48,783 bases of DNA from an uncultured Gammaproteobacteria bacterium (GCA_900315395.1 OMZC01000091.1:1-48783), one strand, 5' to 3'; positions 33,744 through 44,522 are shown, counted from the stretch's first letter. The notes: generated from the letters alone by a model not told the origin. Numbers and translations: made by a program.

Positions 33744-34202
33744 TTCTTAAGCTCTATCTTTAAAATAAGAACATAAACAAGCTCTAATCAAAAGATATTA
33801 GTCTTTGGTTAGAGCTTTAATTTTAAAGATAAGTAAATTCTCTTATTAAGCCAAACCAAGCCATTCACTTCATCTCTTAGTTCTTAAAGCTAAATCAACT
33901 AATACTCTCTTATAGTTAGAGGATCCTTAATATCTATCACTATCTGTTTTAGATAATAAAATCACTTAGTGGTTAAAAAAAGTTCTTTTTGAGAGTAAAG
34001 AACAGTTGAGACACTATCTTTAATGAGCGTTCTTTAAAGGCTTTTAACAAGGCTCAAAACAGGTAATCTCAAAATAAGCAACCAAGAATTACTGAGTGCT
34101 TATCTTTAACGTCTTCAAAATGTGCAGAAAATGCCACAAATAAAGGCAAAACAAGAGCTTTTCAAGCTATAATCTTAGAAGTAGGTTTGGAGATAATTAC
34201 AT
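33744..34202. other. Intergenic region before the broken DUF1703-type gene
   Basis: 459 bases, no ORF supported. It holds the FKBP terminator (33779-33824) and a hairpin GTTCTTT (33982-33988) / AAAGAAC (33997-34003). The rest is AT-rich without recognised sites. Confidence 0.45.
33779..33824 (+). terminator. Terminator after the FKBP lipoprotein gene
   Basis: AAGCTCTAA (33779-33787) pairs with TTAGAGCTT (33809-33817), with further inner pairing CAAAAGA/TCTTTG, followed by TAATTTT. Confidence 0.75.
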
Positions 34203-35828
34203 ATGAAAGATATCAGCTCAACAGGCTCATTTATAAAATTTTATCTAAATAATTACATTTATGTAGATAAAACAAAATATATTAAAGACCTAGTAAAACT
34301 TGAAAGAGTTTTTATCTCCCGTCCACGTCGTTTTGGTAAGTCTCTTACGTTAGATACTATTGCCACTTTATTTGAAACTGGTGTAGAGCCTTATTTTAAA
34401 GGTACCTGGATTTATGACAAGTGGACTGAACCTACCTATCCTGTATTAAGGCTGAATTTTTTAAATTTAGATAACACCTCATTAGAGGATTTTAAGAACA
34501 AATTAAATTCATATATAACTGAATTTGCCAATAAAATTAGCGTTAAAGGTTATGTCGAAAAAAAAGAGCCAGAAGACTCTATTGACAGTATGCTTGAGAA
34601 GCTAAGAGAAGAGAAGCGACAAATAGTGATCTTAATTGATGAGTATGACTATCAGCTGACCTCTAACATCAATAATGATGATTTATATAAGCAATTCCAA
34701 AATAAAATAAAAAGATTTTATGCCAACATCAAAGATAAATTTGCCATTAAGTTTTTAGGAATAACTGGAGTTACCAGATTAAAGGATGTATCAATCTTTT
34801 CTGTCGGCTCTGATATTAACGACATTACTAATGAAAGTGCTTATTCTCAGATGATAGGTTTTACCCGCGACGAGATTAAAAAGTACTACATTGATTATTT
34901 AAAGTTAGCTGCATCCTATGAGAATAATTGTAGCGTAGATGAAGTAACTGATGACAAGCTTGAGTCAATGTTAGATATGATGACACAGAGCTATGATGGC
35001 TACTGCTTTGATGAATTCTATAAAAAGAAAGTCTTCAGTACCTGGTCAGTAAATAAATTTTTTCAAAGTTTGATAAGAAATGGATTTGTTTATTTTGGTG
35101 AGTATTGGTATGACAACGGTGGTTTGCCATCTATCTTAGTTAACTATTAAAAAACTCATGAGCTAAATATTTTTGATTACTTAGATAAAGATAAATTATT
35201 AAAAGTATCAGATGAGGATTTTAAAAATCCAACATCATTAACTACCATCAATCAGAATGTACTGATGTGTCAGACTGGATATTTAACACTGCGTTCTTCA
35301 CTTACAGAATCATCTGATGTGTTCTTAGGTATTCCTAATGGAGAACTTTATAAAGCGTTAAATAAACTTCTAGCTATAAGATTCTTTAAAGGCAATACAA
35401 GTGTTTCTAATTCAAAAGGTGAGAACATCTTGGCTGTAGGTTCTGTTGAAGACATCATTAGTTTACTTAACACCATGATAAACACTGTAACCTATGATGC
35501 CTATCCATTAAATTCAGAATCAGCTGTACAGAACTATGTTAAAGCTTATCTGCTAGGAGCAAAACAGACTGTATCCTCAGAAGTTCATCAGGCTAAAGGC
35601 AGAGCAGATTTAATGATTGAAACCAATAGACGCAGAATTGTCATCGAATTTAAGTATGCTCAAAACGAGACTGAAGCAAAGACAAAGCTTAATGAGGCAG
35701 TAGAACAGATTAAATCTCGTGACTATGGCAACATCATAGCTAAAAAGAATGAATTGTTAAGAATAGCTGCAGTCTTTAATGCAGATCCTAAGGTAAGATC
35801 TTTTACAGAGTATCAGAGTGTTGTTTAG
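34203..35828 (+). pseudogene. AAA-ATPase-like/PD-(D/E)XK (DUF1703-type) gene broken by one in-frame stop
   Basis: Two open pieces (34203-35150 and from 35265 on) share the same frame. They are separated only by a TAA at 35148-35150, after GLPSILVNY; the frame then continues with KTHELNIFDYLDKDKLL and a normal family sequence. The N-terminal part has RPRRFGKS (residues 40-47) and IVILIDEYDYQL; the C-terminal part has the nuclease core GRADLMIET ... RRIVIEFKYA. Full length would be 541 codons. A single substitution (for example from TTA) explains the stop. The 3' end is almost identical to bases 1-69. A truncated ATPase could still be made. Confidence 0.9.
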
Positions 35829-36161
35829 ATTGTAGGTGTTCTTGAGCATTCGCAACAATTGAGTTTTGACGCCTTTTAAACTGAGCTATACGTTTTAAAT
35901 CATCAGCAAATTTCTGAAGATTTTCTTCACCAAGATCTTTGTATGTATAGCCAGTTTAGTTTTGATTAAGTTTTGATATCATCAATTGATGCACTTGATC
36001 TAGTTTTCCTCATGAATACAAAATAATTTTACTCTCAGAATGACTTAGATTGAATAAAAGTGAATATGAGATATTCATGGTTTTATTCTTCACAATTCAA
36101 ATTTTACAACGAGTATTCTCATATCTTTCAATTCTTCGTATCGTCTTTTACATTTTCATGA
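35829..36161 (-). other. Intergenic region with a decayed minus-strand coding fragment
   Basis: On the minus strand, bases about 35955 down to 35829 read TGYTYKDLGEENLQKFADD followed by LKRIAQFKRRQNSIVANAQ without a stop, preceded by TAA. It looks like a gene remnant, possibly of a mobile element. Between 36000 and 36161 another frame reads YEELKDMRILVVKFEL and then stops. It could be the continuation of the IS66-like remnant upstream. Confidence 0.35.
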
Positions 36162-36659
36162 TTAGTGCTTGGTTAATTTTTCAGTAAGTGTGGTTCCATC
36201 AACATCAACACATCTTTGTCTTTCCTCGACTTTGATGTCATCTGAGGTTGAAGTGCTTTTCTTACTGGCTTTAGGCTTCTTCTCTTTACTAGATGAGTCT
36301 ATACCTTTCTTTTTCTCACTCTTCCTACCATTGATATTCTCATCACTCAGTTTCTTGGTAGTTAAGGTTCTGTTTCCTAACTTTATATTGAGTGTGTCTA
36401 TTAAAGCCATAAGTTTTTCAATGGTAACCTTTTGTTCTGCATTTTGCTCAATCTGTATAGCTAATTGCTTGTTAAGGTTGGACAGCTGTTCACCCTGTAA
36501 AACTAACTGCACACCTTGCTTTGCGAACATATTTGATAAAGTTTCAAATAAAGTCATCAATACACTGACAAGTGCAGATAATGCAGGATCGTGAGAAACT
36601 GCTTTTTCCAGTTTCTCAGAGATATCTCTGAATCTGTTTTTTAGGGTCTGATGTTCCAC
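36162..36659 (-). pseudogene. N-terminal remnant of an IS66-type transposase
   Basis: The 165-codon frame begins with a helical region, then a coiled coil (QLSNLNKQLAIQIEQNAEQK and on) leading to NGRKSEKKKG, the place where IS66 TnpC proteins have their FGRKSEK signature, then a Lys/Ser-rich linker. The zinc-finger and DDE domains expected next are absent; the frame stops after TLTEKLTKH. The downstream sequence looks decayed. The assignment rests on the coiled coil plus GRKSEK; a stand-alone small coiled-coil gene is the alternative. Confidence 0.55.
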
Positions 36660-37234
36660 TGCTACAATCCTTGTAAAATCCTATACAAGTATTATAGCAA
36701 AGGCATTTTAGAGCCTTATCTGGTGCAATTTTGCAAGTGCAAACTCATACTCAGATGAACTGTAAAGATCGATTGCAGATCGGTACAGATCGATGACTTA
36801 GAAAAATGACGAAAGTAAAGCCGTAAAAAGTGCACCTCACTATGGGCTTTTAAAGTGCCTTTACAGGCAATTTTAAAGACAGCAAGAAAAATGCAATTAT
36901 GTACAGATTTGTGAGACTAATCACACTGATTTTTTAATGAACAGACAGTCTGCTTTGAGACTGCCTTAAAATGTTTAAAAGGTTATTTCAGACCATTTAC
37001 ATTTTTCATGTAAACTCAAAATAATTTGTCTAAAAATACTTACAAAACAATAAGTAAAAAATATTTTTATTTTTTTTACTTTTTTCTCTTGAAAAGAAAA
37101 AATCCATCCCCATTTTAAGTGTTGTGAAAAGTTTAAATGCTTTATCTTGTACTAATAGATAAACGCTAGGTGACAGTCGGACGCCTTTTTCCGACTAAAA
37201 AAGAATATTACGGTAGATAGCCGTGGAGAAACAA
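36660..37234. other. Structured intergenic region upstream of groES
   Basis: 575 bases without ORF. From left to right: a long-range stem GGTGCA (36722-36727) / TGCACC (36831-36836) enclosing three AGATCG repeats; a strong hairpin with arms CTTTTAAAGTGCCT and AGGCAATTTTAAAG near 36847-36878; a small hairpin CAGTCT/AGACTG at 36946-36963; an AT-rich stretch; the sigma-32-type promoter (37088-37115); and a leader hairpin AGTCGG (37175-37180) / CCGACT (37191-37196). Confidence 0.5.
37088..37115 (+). promoter_or_regulatory. Sigma-32 (heat-shock) promoter of groESL
   Basis: CTTGAAA at 37088-37094, a 13-base spacer, then CCCCATTT at 37108-37115, a near-consensus RpoH promoter. No CIRCE element was found. 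The predicted leader is about 110 bases long and contains two hairpins, one of them (ACGG/CCGT, 37210-37224) directly before the ribosome-binding site. Confidence 0.88.
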
Positions 37235-37525
37235 ATGAAATTAGTTCCTTTGTATGATCGCGTTATTGTTGAGCCTTTTGAGGAAGAAACCAAATCATCA
37301 GGTGGTATTTTATTAGGTAGCGCAGCAGTAAAGTCAACTCGCGGTAAGGTTGTTGCAGTAGGTAAAGGTCGTGTTCTTGAGAACGGCACAACATCTCCAA
37401 TGAGCGTAAAAGTTGGTGACACTGTTATCTATAACGAAGGCTATGGTTGCAAAAAAGAGAAGTTAGATGGTAAGGATGTAGTTATCATCTCTGAGACTGA
37501 CGTATTTGCAATCGTTGAAGACTAG
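37235..37525 (+). CDS. groES: Co-chaperonin GroES
   Basis: GroES caps the GroEL chamber. It starts [18 protein letters not shown], has the mobile loop around [15 protein letters not shown], and ends [22 protein letters not shown]. Length is 96 residues with the ATG at 37235, which lies six bases after GGAG. An in-frame GTG 12 bases upstream is part of that SD region and is rejected. It is expressed from the RpoH promoter with groL 49 bases downstream. Confidence 0.98.
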   Translation: MKLVPLYDRVIVEPFEEETKSSGGILLGSAAVKSTRGKVVAVGKGRVLENGTTSPMSVKVGDTVIYNEGYGCKKEKLDGKDVVIISETDVFAIVED

Positions 37526-37562
37526 TACAAAGCTAGCTAAAAGAATCATTTTTTAAGTTTAG

Positions 37563-39215
<1,653 letters not shown>

Positions 39216-39244
39216 TCGTCGCTTAGAATAATTTAAATTTTGTG

Positions 39245-39279
39245 AAGGCCGTAGCTCTTTTGTGGAGTTACGGCCTTTT
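39245..39279 (+). terminator. Rho-independent terminator of groESL
   Basis: AAGGCCGTA (39245-39253) pairs with TACGGCCTT (39269-39277), with inner CTC/GAG pairing, followed by a T run (CTTTTAATTT). Confidence 0.9.
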
Positions 39280-39468
39280 AATTTCCTGAAAATTGAAAAA
39301 ATCATCCCTCCAGAAACTTTTTATTTTGAAGTGTATCGCTTTTTGTGTACATTTCTGTATGATGTGCCTTTTGTAAACGTTGTTATTGTAAGAATAGGTT
39401 TAATTTTGTGTATAAATTCTGTGTAACACAATTAAATTAGCTTGTCTTATAATCACCAAAAATTAGGC

Positions 39469-39542
39469 GTTAATCAGGAATATTGTCAGGCATAGTATCA
39501 GGTATATGGATGCCTCATACACAGCTTAAAATCCTGATTAAC
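39469..39542 (+). promoter_or_regulatory. Nested leader structure before the MFS transporter gene
   Basis: Outer arms GTTAATCAGGA (39469-39479) and TCCTGATTAAC (39532-39542) are perfect. Inside, AGGCAT (39488-39493) can pair with ATGCCT (39510-39515), or GTAT-C-AGG (39495-39502) with CCT-C-ATAC (39513-39520). The two inner helices share bases, so they exclude each other, as in switching RNAs. The element ends 48 bases before the start codon. A DNA operator with the same symmetry is the alternative. Confidence 0.5.
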
Positions 39543-39590
39543 AGTGTTTGTAAAGTATTTCTCTAACCTTTTAGGTTTAAGGAATTTTTT

Positions 39591-40760
39591 ATGGATCAGA
39601 ATCGTAAGCTTTTAATATCAAATCAGTTATCTTTTGGTGTTTTAGGCGCAATTGAAGCTGCTTGGGCACCAATGGTTCCATTTGTGAAAATGGGTATGAA
39701 CCTCGATGACGCGCAGTTTGGTCGATTACTGTTATCTATGGGTATTGGTTCTCTGTGTGCATTACCATCAGTAGGACCTTTGATCTCAAAGTTTGGTCCT
39801 AAACTTGTAGCTATCACTGGCTGTATAGTTTTAGGTCTGTCACTTATTGGTATTTCTTTTGTAAACCATGAGTGGCTGTTATGTTTAATCTTAGCCATCT
39901 TTGGCGCAAGCTTAATTGCGATTGATGTCTCATCAAACGTAAATGCTGTTATAGTTGAGAATATCTACAAGCGTCCTTTAATGTCAGGTTTCCATGGTGG
40001 CTATTCATTAGGTACCATTGTGGGTTCCATGATCATGTCTTTACTTTTAACCATAGGTTTAGGCATTCATTTGAGCTCTTTCTTACTGTTTTTAATCATG
40101 ACAGGTGTAACCTTAGTAGGTTGTAGAGCTTTAATTTCTGACGTTAAATCTTTCAATGCAGAGCATGTCAAAGCAGAAACAAATACCAATGCAAAGCATC
40201 ATAAAATACCTCCTGTGATCATTGTATTAGGTTGTCTGTGCTTTATCATGTACGGCTCTGAAGGTGCGCTTTTGAGCTGGTCAACAGTTTTTGCAACACA
40301 GAACAGAGGTATTACTCCAGAGGTAGCTGGTTACTTCTATGCTTTCTTTGCTGTAACCATGACTATTGCTAGATTCTCAGGAAATAAGCTTGTAACTACC
40401 ATAGGTCGCAGAAGAACTGTTGTATTTGGAGCCTTAATGGTGGCAACAGGTTTCTTTATTACTGCAACTGTTGAGCATTATGTGGGTATGATGATTGGTT
40501 TTACTATCATCGGTTTAGGTGCTGGTAATATCGTGCCTCAGCTTGTATCTTTTACAGGATCAATTCCTGGAATTAAGGTTCAGTCAGCAATCTCAATTAT
40601 TAACTCATTAGGTTACTCAGGTATTTTACTAGGACCTGTAATCATAGGTTATGTCTCAAAGCTCTCATCTTTAGAGAGATCATTTGAGCTTTTAGGTATA
40701 GGTGTCTTTGTAGTAGCTATAGTAAGCTTTAAGCTACTAAAGCAAAATAAGAACAGCTAA
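39591..40760 (+). CDS. MFS transporter (YbjJ/FucP-like group)
   Basis: 389 residues with about 12 hydrophobic segments and a short hydrophilic loop near residues 180-205 in the middle, the usual MFS layout. It starts MDQNRKLLISNQLSFGVLGA, has a conserved PSVGPLISKFGPK loop 2-3 motif and GRRRTVVFGALMVATG in the second half, resembling E. coli YbjJ. Substrate unknown; the FucP group suggests sugars, but this is only a family hint. AAGGA precedes ATG 39591. A structured leader lies upstream. Confidence 0.85.
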   Translation: MDQNRKLLISNQLSFGVLGAIEAAWAPMVPFVKMGMNLDDAQFGRLLLSMGIGSLCALPSVGPLISKFGPKLVAITGCIVLGLSLIGISFVNHEWLLCLILAIFGASLIAIDVSSNVNAVIVENIYKRPLMSGFHGGYSLGTIVGSMIMSLLLTIGLGIHLSSFLLFLIMTGVTLVGCRALISDVKSFNAEHVKAETNTNAKHHKIPPVIIVLGCLCFIMYGSEGALLSWSTVFATQNRGITPEVAGYFYAFFAVTMTIARFSGNKLVTTIGRRRTVVFGALMVATGFFITATVEHYVGMMIGFTIIGLGAGNIVPQLVSFTGSIPGIKVQSAISIINSLGYSGILLGPVIIGYVSKLSSLERSFELLGIGVFVVAIVSFKLLKQNKNS

Positions 40761-40781
40761 AACTTAAGTTTTATTAAAACA

Positions 40782-40815
40782 CGAAGGCTGTAACTTTAAA
40801 TAGTTACAGCCTTCG
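40782..40815. terminator. Bidirectional terminator between MFS and TauE/SafE genes
   Basis: CGAAGGCTGTAACT and AGTTACAGCCTTCG are perfect 14-base arms with a 6-base loop. The minus-strand side runs into GTGTTTTAATAAAAC. Confidence 0.88.
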
Positions 40816-40870
40816 TTATCATGATCATCAGGAACTTCAATTATAAGAGTACTAGTAAAGCAATGAACTC

Positions 40871-41638
40871 TTACTGTCCTGTGATTACATCATAGCCTAC
40901 CTTTAGAATAAACAGGCTAATCACTACAATCATAATCGGACGGGTTGCAAAGGCGCCTCTCTTTTCAAAGAATCTAGCTCCAAGATAGTTACCAGCAATA
41001 TTAGCTACTGCAGCCATAATACCTAAAGGCAACAGAACATCACCGTGTCTTAAGAATAAGATCATGGATGTGATGTCTGAAATTAAGTTCTCAGCTTTAG
41101 TAAGACCATTTGATTTTTGGACACTCATGTGGGTAAAAGCGCAGAAACACAAGAGCAAAAAGGTACCTGAACCTGGTCCATAAAAGCCATCATAAATACC
41201 CACAATAAAAGTAATGAGAATACAGCGTATGATGAGTTTGTTTTGAGGGATCTCCTCAGAATAATCTTTTAGCGCACGCTTTCTTAAAAGATAGAAAGCT
41301 GTAATTGGAAGACCTACTAGAAGCGCAATCTTATAACTGTTGCTAGATACCATTAACACAAGATTAGTACCTAGAGCTGCACCTGAGATTGTAAAAATGG
41401 CAATTATTGCAGCAATCTTTAGATTGATAAAGCCTTTGGTGATAAATCTGATGGTGGTAAAGAGCGTACCGAACATTGCACCAAATTTATTGGTACCTAA
41501 AGCAGTATGTGCAGGAAGTCCTGCGATGAACATACCTGGCAGCGCAATTAAGGCACCACCGCCTGCAATTGCATCAACAAAGCCTGCTAAAAACATGAAA
41601 GGTAATACGATTAGGTATACGTAGATATCAATAGTCAT
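40871..41638 (-). CDS. TauE/SafE-family permease (YfcA-like)
   Basis: 255 residues, with about eight hydrophobic segments. The start includes FLAGFVDAIAGGGALIALP, the glycine-rich signature of the TauE/SafE (TSUP) family, and the second half has GIYDGFYGPGSGTFLLL, its internal repeat. The substrate is unknown; family members move sulfur-containing anions out of the cell. A TTG at 41650 opens the frame, but GGAGG overlaps it and ATG 41638 lies five bases after, so ATG is chosen. It is transcribed towards the MFS gene. Confidence 0.88.
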   Translation of the reverse strand: MTIDIYVYLIVLPFMFLAGFVDAIAGGGALIALPGMFIAGLPAHTALGTNKFGAMFGTLFTTIRFITKGFINLKIAAIIAIFTISGAALGTNLVLMVSSNSYKIALLVGLPITAFYLLRKRALKDYSEEIPQNKLIIRCILITFIVGIYDGFYGPGSGTFLLLCFCAFTHMSVQKSNGLTKAENLISDITSMILFLRHGDVLLPLGIMAAVANIAGNYLGARFFEKRGAFATRPIMIVVISLFILKVGYDVITGQ

Positions 41639-41770
41639 GTCATCCTCCAAAGACGCGACATATTCTAACGCTACTACATCTTGAATTGAACAGCTTTAGA
41701 AAAACACGTATAAGAAAGATTGTTTGCTATGAAGTAAGTTGTTCTGTTACTTTAAGCGTTACTCAAAATA

Positions 41771-41794
41771 AAAGCACATCCAAAGATGTGCTTT
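41771..41794 (-). terminator. Rho-independent terminator of mrcA
   Basis: AAAGCACATC and GATGTGCTTT around CAAA; on the minus strand followed by TATTTTGAG. Confidence 0.8.
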
Positions 41795-41853
41795 ATTGAA
41801 TCATCAAAAGGTAATCTTCTTTTTAGAAGATGAGCTTTTTTAAGATGCTCTTT

Positions 41854-44331
41854 TTAGAAGATATTATCTGAACTGATGTTAGAGGTATCTACCTCAGTCT
41901 GGCTTGAGCCATCTTCAACACTGTTATCAGTTTGGCCACTTTCACCATTTTCATCTGTAGGAGCAGATTCACCTGCCTCAGAAATTGAAGTACCACCAGA
42001 GATGCACCAGTCAGTAATACCAGCATTGGTACATTTACCTAAGCCTTCAGGAATAGGTAGTGGAGCTGCAGGCTTTCCTTCTTCAGTAATTTTGATGAAT
42101 CTTGCCCAAATAGGTAGAGCTGAATAGGCACCACCTTCAGGGCCTTGGGTTCTTGACCAACCTAAATCACGGTCAGTATCAAAACCCATCCATGAGGTTG
42201 CAACTACGTTGCCATTAAAGCCTGAGAACCAAGCATCATGAACATTGTTGGTAGTACCAGTCTTGCCGTGCAGATCGGTTCTACCGGTTGTAGCAGAAGC
42301 TCTAGAACCAGTACCCCAGTAAGGACCTGACAGACCTTCACCACCATAGATTACTGATCTCATCATATCAGCTACGATGTAAGCATTCTTGTGAGAGAGT
42401 ACCTGTGTTGCCATATTGTCAGGAACGGTGGTGCCATCCTCGTATTCAAGCTTGATACCATTTTTTACAATATCAGGTGCTGTAGGATCAGCTACTTTTG
42501 GATTGTACTGATAAACAATGCCACCGTTTTTAACAATCTTTGATACAAGGTAAGGTTCAATCTTATAGCCACCGTTAGCAAAGGTTGCATAACCTGTAAC
42601 CAGATCAAGTGGAGTTACCTCAACAGAGCCTAAAGCCATAGCTTCAACCTGCTGTGAACGAGGTACATTAAGACCAAACTTTTCTACATGCTCAACTACA
42701 TTGTGTACGCCAATTTGACGGATAAGTCTGATTGACACTACGTTCTTAGAGCGAGCCAGACCTTCACGTAAAGACATTGGACCGTCATATCGGTTAGGTG
42801 AGTTTTTAGGTTCCCACCAGGTACGTGAACCAGGATCCCAAGTTCTAATTGGTTCATCCTGGAAAATAGAGTTGATGTTAATGCCTTTAGCTACAGCTGC
42901 TGAGTACAGGAATGGTTTGAAGTTAGAACCAGTCTGACGGGTAGACTGAGTGGTTCTATCAAACTTACTTTTGGCAAAGTCATAACCGCCAACCATAGCT
43001 ACGATAGCGCCGTTGTACTGATTTAAAGCTACGATTGAAGCTTCAACCTCAGGTACCTGAGCTAACTCAGCTTCATTTTTATCATTGATGCTGTAGAAGA
43101 TAAGATCACCTAATTTAGCTACATCAGATACTTTTTTAGGAGTAGGTCCCTGTCTTTTATCATTGATAAAAGGAGCTGCCCATTTTAGGTTCTGATAGCT
43201 GATGGTGATGTCTTGCCCTTTTCTGCCGTAGGCCTGTAACAGTCCAGACTTATCATCTAAAGCTGTAACTACAGCAGGGTGGATATAGTGGTAAATATCT
43301 TTAGAGTAAAGGTATTTATCCACATCAAACTTATCATCTTTTTCTTTTAAAGCATTGATGTTCTCTTTAGAACCTCTATAGCCATGACGCTTGTCATAGT
43401 CATTAACCGCTCTAAAGACAGCCTCGTGAGCAGCTTCCTGGTCTTTAGCTAAAACGGTAGTGTAAATTTCAATACCGTCAGTATAGGCAGATGGACCGAA
43501 TCTATCTAAAGCTAACTGTCTTGCTTTTTCTGCTACGTAAGGAGCATAAGCTTCAAGTTTACTTGCATGGAACTCAGCCTTATAAGGCTCAGCATCAGCT
43601 TTATCGTACTCATCTTTAGTGATGTAGCCTAAAGAGTACATTCTGTCTAAAACCAAGTGACGGCGGTCTTTTGATTTTTCAGGATTAGAAATAGGGTTTA
43701 AAGATGAAGGAGCCTTTGGAAGACCAGCAATAGTTGCCATCTGACCTAAGGTTAATTCATCTAAGTTTTTACCATAGTAGGTTTGAGCAGCAGCTGCTAC
43801 ACCATAAGAGCGGTGACCTAGAGCAATCTTATTTAGGTATAACTCAAAGATCTCATCCTTAGTTAAAACCTGCTCGATCCTCAATGAGATAAAGACCTCT
43901 TTAATCTTTCTCTTTAAAGTCTTTTCTCTAGTTAAAAAGAAGTTTCTGGCTACCTGCTGAGTAATGGTACTAGCACCCTGTTTAGCAGAAGCAGAGGTTG
44001 CAGCAACAATAGCAGCACGGACGATACCAATAGGATCGATACCGCTGTGATCATAAAAACGTGTATCCTCAATTGCCAAAAAAGCCTGTCTCATCTTTAA
44101 AGGGATCTTGTCTAAGGCAACAGGAATTCTCTTGCTCTCACCAAACTCACCTATGAGTTTGTTATCAGCAGAGTAGATCTTCATAGGAGTTTCAAAGGTA
44201 ACTTCCTTTAACTGTTCTACATCCGGAAGATCACCTAAGGTCTGATAATACAGGGCAGCACCAGCTACACCTGATACACCGACACCAAACAAAGCAGCCC
44301 AGAAGGCAAATTTAACGTATTTAAAAAGCAC
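41854..44331 (-). CDS. mrcA: Penicillin-binding protein 1A (bifunctional transglycosylase/transpeptidase)
   Basis: Makes and cross-links peptidoglycan at the inner membrane. One N-terminal membrane helix is followed by the GT51 domain with EDTRFYDHSGIDPIGI and STITQQVARNFFL. A linker (OB-like, about 310-430) precedes the transpeptidase domain with the SxxK serine in TGSNFKPFL, SKN in GLARSKNVVS and the KTG triad in HGKTGTTNNVHD. The C-terminal 50 residues are acidic and Ser-rich. Length 825, near E. coli PBP1A (850). The location next to aroKB, divergent, is the usual one for mrcA, though the pilus genes often found between are absent. Confidence 0.96.
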   Translation of the reverse strand: MLFKYVKFAFWAALFGVGVSGVAGAALYYQTLGDLPDVEQLKEVTFETPMKIYSADNKLIGEFGESKRIPVALDKIPLKMRQAFLAIEDTRFYDHSGIDPIGIVRAAIVAATSASAKQGASTITQQVARNFFLTREKTLKRKIKEVFISLRIEQVLTKDEIFELYLNKIALGHRSYGVAAAAQTYYGKNLDELTLGQMATIAGLPKAPSSLNPISNPEKSKDRRHLVLDRMYSLGYITKDEYDKADAEPYKAEFHASKLEAYAPYVAEKARQLALDRFGPSAYTDGIEIYTTVLAKDQEAAHEAVFRAVNDYDKRHGYRGSKENINALKEKDDKFDVDKYLYSKDIYHYIHPAVVTALDDKSGLLQAYGRKGQDITISYQNLKWAAPFINDKRQGPTPKKVSDVAKLGDLIFYSINDKNEAELAQVPEVEASIVALNQYNGAIVAMVGGYDFAKSKFDRTTQSTRQTGSNFKPFLYSAAVAKGININSIFQDEPIRTWDPGSRTWWEPKNSPNRYDGPMSLREGLARSKNVVSIRLIRQIGVHNVVEHVEKFGLNVPRSQQVEAMALGSVEVTPLDLVTGYATFANGGYKIEPYLVSKIVKNGGIVYQYNPKVADPTAPDIVKNGIKLEYEDGTTVPDNMATQVLSHKNAYIVADMMRSVIYGGEGLSGPYWGTGSRASATTGRTDLHGKTGTTNNVHDAWFSGFNGNVVATSWMGFDTDRDLGWSRTQGPEGGAYSALPIWARFIKITEEGKPAAPLPIPEGLGKCTNAGITDWCISGGTSISEAGESAPTDENGESGQTDNSVEDGSSQTEVDTSNISSDNIF

Positions 44332-44456
44332 AAAAAGCCTCTATGCAAAAAACTGATGGCTCATTTTAGCAAAAAATCGCCAAAATGGCTGTAATTGACT
44401 CTTTTTAGAAAAGCCAAAAAATAAGAGCTTTATCAGGAGAATTTAGCACACTTAAT

Positions 44457-44522
44457 TCTCTTTACTAATCAAAATCGATCTCTTTAGTAAATCAACTTAT
44501 TCTCTTTAGTAAATCAACACAA
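44457..44522. repeat. 22-bp-period direct repeat array between mrcA and aroK
   Basis: Units start at 44457, 44479 and 44501. The last two share TCTCTTTAGTAAATCAAC exactly; the first is TCTCTTTACTAATCAAAA. The period of 22 is close to two helical turns, so bound proteins would sit on the same face. It lies about 80 bases upstream of aroK and 125 from mrcA. Confidence 0.75.

Larger units (their letters stand above)
39216..39590. promoter_or_regulatory. groL terminator and structured leader of the MFS gene
   Basis: 375 bases. The left end has the groL terminator. The middle is AT-rich and contains promoter-like CTTGTCTTATAATCACC near 39441-39457 (TATAAT-like). The right half holds the nested hairpin element at 39469-39542. 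No ORF is supported. Confidence 0.5.

Noticed and set aside
36169-36594. 141-codon plus-strand ORF opposite the IS66-like remnant
   Set aside because: Composition (Ser, Leu, Phe) is that of the antisense of a Lys- and Ser-rich coding frame; no SD.
37223-37234. Upstream GTG start for groES
   Set aside because: It overlaps the GGAG ribosome-binding site; ATG 37235 gives the standard protein.
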